Translations under genes and position numbers: made by a program
Notes under the pieces: model-generated
What the model was told of the DNA's origin: nothing
Databases searched by the model: none
What the model saw: only the letters and a program-made list of their open reading frames with translations
Assembly: GCA_910592005.1 (NCBI GenBank)
Contig: CAJVPP010003971.1
Coordinates: forward strand, 1 to 10,375
DNA: 10,375 nt
Source: Funneliformis mosseae
Taxonomy: Eukaryota > Glomeromycota > Glomeromycetes > Glomerales > Glomeraceae
Direction: 5' to 3'
Part shown: positions 7,653 to 10,375 of the stretch, in pieces
Position numbering within the stretch: the stretch's first letter is position 1
Layout: each line of letters opens with the position of its first letter

Positions 7653-8956
7653 CTTCGATATAATTATAGCTATTATAAATATTACTACTTCAGTTTATAT
7701 CGAAACTCTTGTATAAATGCTTTATTGAATTCATAATTATTCTCATTGTATTGTTTCTATATTCTATTAGAAAAATTCTAATGAACTTTTTCACCTACCA
7801 GGTTGTGAAAATATTAGGGTAGAACTTAAAAATACTCAATCAAATAATTTGCTTACAGTAATAAAGGATCACTATGAATGGGATAACAATGTCATTTCTT
7901 ATAAAATTGATGAATCTTCAGTTGTAATAACATTCATTGAAGTTAGACATTAAAAATGCCTTTCTATAAGATACTTTATTGAGAAGCTTTGTAATCTTAT
8001 AGCCAGTACCGTTGTTTCTCTTTAGCTAATAAAAATGGATGAAAACTAAAATGTTATAGAAAATTGTAAAAAAATCTGTAATGAGGTTAGGGTTGAAACA
8101 TTAGTTATTAAAGAAACAGATTTTAATGCTATTGCTACTTCTCAGAATCTTGATCTAAAGAAGCTGAAAATCTTAAATTTGATTAAGAATGCTCTATCTT
8201 AAATACTATGGTATTTAAATGTTTTTATATATAAAATATTTATGATAAAAATATAGACGATAAGATTTTGGAATAATCTTTGCAATAAAAAGTTTGTAAA
8301 ATATTTTAGTCTACCTGAACCTCAAAAATATTTCTTGCGGTTATCCTACTTTCAAAAGTAAGATTATGATGAGAAAAGTGCAATAAAAGGGTTAAAGGCT
8401 AAAAATATTATGCAATGGGAAGATACTCATTATAAAGCTGAAAAGGATATTAAAAAGTTAATAGCGGAAGATTTGTACAAATTATATTTATTTAATTATT
8501 GGATTGTTATAAGAAAACTCTTTCAAATACTAGGTTTTACTGATATTAATAATATATGTATACTTTTGGATAATATTATTTCAGAAGCATTTGCTCAGTC
8601 ATGTGAAAGATTTATAGAAATCTAAAGTCAGTTTTTATTACTCTTTAGCATTAAGTCTCATGCAAAAGAAAAGCCTGATCTTATATCAGCTATAAAATAA
8701 TCAATGCAATCACTAGTAATTGGTATGGCTATATAGTTAAAAGTAATCAAAAAAAAATAGGTCTCAAGGAACAGCGAATTTGAAAATATTAATACAAAAT
8801 TAATCGCTAACCATATAATAGTCTTGTTTTGAAAATAAAGGTGCATTAAAACTTTCACTATATAGACTAAAAATAGATAATAATATTCAGAAATTCTTTG
8901 ATTCTATAGAACAGGAAAAATAATACTTCAGCCTAGATCATTCATTATTCAGATAA
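7653..8956 (+). pseudogene. Primase-helicase fusion, C-terminal part, decayed
   Basis: This is the continuation of the gene broken at 2341. The first bases complete the codon split by the insertion, then frame 1 runs from 7654 to about 8156, frame 3 to about 8285, frame 1 to about 8692, frame 3 to about 8790, and frame 2 from 8819 to the TAA at 8954-8956. The first 40 codons correspond to the last conserved helicase motifs. In the arginine-rich motif the expected Gln is TAA (7714-7716), an expected Arg is TGA (7726-7728) and the next Arg is His. Beyond it lies a long C-terminal region without a domain I can name, including the 71-codon open stretch 8410-8625, which is not a gene of its own. 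Alignment to the family is from memory, and the C-terminal end is the least certain boundary. Confidence 0.8.
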
Positions 8957-9891
8957 GTATCTTAATTACATTAGATGAAAACATGTTTACTTTATAAATT
9001 CTGCTAATTCTATTTTAATTTTTTTACTTTTACGTCAGGCATAATCATAAAATCTGCTATGTGTATTACAGATTCCAGTATCAAAATAATTTAGCTCATT
9101 ACAGATAGAATATATTATTTTAAGATAGGCTTTATAATGTTTGATGTATCCTAAATTACTTATATACCCTTTTCTACATTTCGAACTATTTCTCTTAATA
9201 TATTAGCAAATAAAATGAGTCATACAAGGTAATTTGATATTAATAATCTTAAAACTTCACTTTCACTTTTATTATAGATATTCAAAATTTCTTTGCTTTA
9301 TTGCTTTTGACCAAAATTACAAATCTTACTCACTCTTTTTGCAACTTTCTAGCCAATTTTTCTTATAAATGGGTTTAGCATATATTATAAAAAAGGTCAG
9401 TCTATTACAGTAGGATGTGCACATTTTTTCTGGTAGAGACCTATAGTGTTTAACACACTTGTTCTTGTGAAAGTATTTTTTCCTACAGATAAACCTATCT
9501 TTTTTTTTATATAGGCAAGGCTAAGATGGGTAATTAAAATTTATAGAGTTCTTCAAATCAGATATGTATTCATCAAAGAGACCAAAGGATATAATACTTC
9601 TTTCTGAAAAAGTTTTTAAGATTAATATACATTAAACTTATCTTCATTTTTTATTATAAATGTTCAAAAATGTATTATATCAGTCTGTGAAATATCTTAA
9701 TGATAGAGTATAAGTTATATCATTTTTTTCACTTCATTAATCTTCTCAAGAGCCATTTCTAATATTTTTCCTTTTCAAAGAAGTATAGCTCTGAGAAAAT
9801 TTTTAAATTAAATTTTTTCTCATATAATATAACTAGATAACAATTAGTATTGACATAATTACCAAAATGGCTACCCCTAAAGACCTAAAAA
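8957..9891. other. Gene-free AT-rich stretch
   Basis: No feature can be firmly supported here. On the minus strand a frame from about 9500 down to 9400 is open for some 33 codons and continues with stops to about 8965. Its stop density is only slightly below what this base composition gives by chance. T-rich and A-rich runs dominate. It may hold further unrecognisable gene remnants. Confidence 0.4.
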
Positions 9892-10218
9892 CCTAAAGCT
9901 AATAATTTTGTGTTAGTCTTAAAGCAGTTCTTAGAAAAGCATAATTTGTTATCTAACTCCATTCCAAAATAATTAAGCAAATATACTCTCAAACTTAATG
10001 TTTTACTTTCTGATTAGATAATCCATAGGTGTGTTAAAGTTGCTCTTACCAACGGTACTAATAATAGATGTTTATTTAGTAGAAAGAAGATAGATGCTTT
10101 CATGCTGAATAAAAGAAAAAAAAAATCTTACAATAGAGGGAAGGGTAAAATTTTGTGTTATAACTGGTAATGTTATGGATATTTTCATCCATCATCTAAA
10201 CTTAAGTCTAAAAAATAA
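9892..10218 (+). pseudogene. Possible Gag-like or zinc-knuckle protein remnant
   Basis: Frame 1 stays nearly open for about 107 codons, with stops only at TAA 9955, TAG 10015 and TAA 10168 before the TAA at 10216. About ten stops would be expected by chance at this AT content. The product has a leucine-rich first half, then a strongly basic stretch with several Lys-Lys and Arg-Lys pairs (about 10081-10145). It ends in Cys-Tyr-Asn-Trp-stop-Cys-Tyr-Gly-Tyr-Phe-His at 10156-10188, resembling a damaged CCHC zinc knuckle with Gly-His turned to Gly-Tyr. That order fits nucleic-acid-binding proteins of retroelements, but no second domain confirms it. An ATG at 9867 is in another frame. I do not recognise the family with certainty. 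Confidence 0.4.
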
Positions 10219-10322
10219 AGATGAAAATGAAATTATTATCAGTGTTTTACGTCAGTTAACATTCCATATTATTAACGTTATTCTTTCCGTTAAAACCAGC
10301 AAAAATTGATGAACCTGTCAAA

Positions 10323-10375
10323 TATGACATATATGCCAAATATGCCAGATCTGCCAGATCTGCCAAATCTGCTAT
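10323..10375 (+). repeat. 9-bp tandem repeat at right edge
   Basis: Units TATGACATA, TATGCCAAA, TATGCCAGA, TCTGCCAGA, TCTGCCAAA and a final partial TCTGCTAT follow without gaps and run off the window. Being a multiple of three, they encode Tyr/Ser-Ala-Lys/Arg triplets in the frame that is open from about 10290. This may be part of a low-complexity coding region or a simple minisatellite. Confidence 0.7.

Noticed and set aside
7654..7703. Inverted repeat TTCGATATAA / TTATATCGAA as a transposon end or terminator
   Set aside because: It falls inside the helicase reading frame, outside the element borders, and is best explained by chance in AT-rich coding sequence.
8410..8625. Independent 71-codon plus-strand gene
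   Set aside because: It is an undamaged stretch of the primase-helicase C-terminal region, and homology-like sequence continues on both sides.
8658..8858. Minus-strand open frame of 66 codons with hydrophobic stretches
   Set aside because: It is antisense to the C-terminal part of the primase-helicase remnant. Its hydrophobic look comes from reading A-rich coding DNA backwards.
296..8956. A variant genetic code in which TAA/TAG mean Gln and TGA means Trp
   Set aside because: Recoding would explain many internal stops, but not the frameshifts, the lost catalytic residues, the mutated splice sites, or stops where Arg or other residues are expected. Decay explains all of them.
8965..9500. Minus-strand gene remnant
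   Set aside because: One 33-codon open run and a slightly low stop density are not enough at this base composition, and no motif supports it.
1..10375. tRNA or rRNA genes
   Set aside because: No cloverleaf-like arm set, no conserved B-box string and no conserved rRNA stretch was noticed on either strand.

Overview
The window is very AT-rich and CpG-poor. It carries two lineage-typical gene families, both heavily decayed. From memory of such families it looks like nuclear DNA of an arbuscular mycorrhizal fungus (Glomeromycotina: Rhizophagus, Gigaspora or a relative). That placement is inference. No intact protein-coding gene is visible.

The core is a nested structure. A plus-strand, apparently intronless gene for a primase-helicase fusion starts near 296. 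In order it has an archaeo-eukaryotic primase domain, a cysteine ribbon, and a helicase resembling the herpesvirus-type origin-binding (UL9-like) superfamily 2 helicases. Its reading path runs to 2341, is cut by 5.3 kb of foreign DNA, and resumes at 7653, ending about 8956. The foreign DNA (2342-7649) is a DNA transposon with 31-bp terminal inverted repeats (27 of 31 identical, starting GGCAGCA) and a 3-bp TTA target duplication. Dropping the element and one TTA copy rejoins the helicase reading frame exactly inside a glycine-aromatic-phenylalanine-aspartate stretch, so both boundaries are supported independently by repeats and by protein homology.

Inside the transposon, 2493-6185 (minus) is a decayed, intron-containing DDE-type transposase with a C-terminal cysteine ribbon. 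Upstream of its start codon lies a composite satellite: an arm of CAGAT/ATCTG-type motifs (6186-6330), about 16 copies of a ~51-bp unit built from nested palindromes (6342-7156), and a second CAGAT-type arm (7152-7336).

Both genes are dead in the same way. Stops fall mainly where glutamine, tryptophan or arginine codons are expected, catalytic His and Asp/Glu residues are replaced by Tyr and Asn/Lys, and several splice sites have A for G. This is C-to-T/G-to-A decay, like cytosine deamination or RIP, plus scattered single-base indels.

Downstream (8957-10375) is mostly gene-free. It holds one probable plus-strand remnant with a basic stretch and a zinc-knuckle-like motif (9892-10218) and a 9-bp tandem repeat at the right edge. 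The left edge (1-60) is a short CpG-dense, palindrome-rich patch unlike its surroundings.
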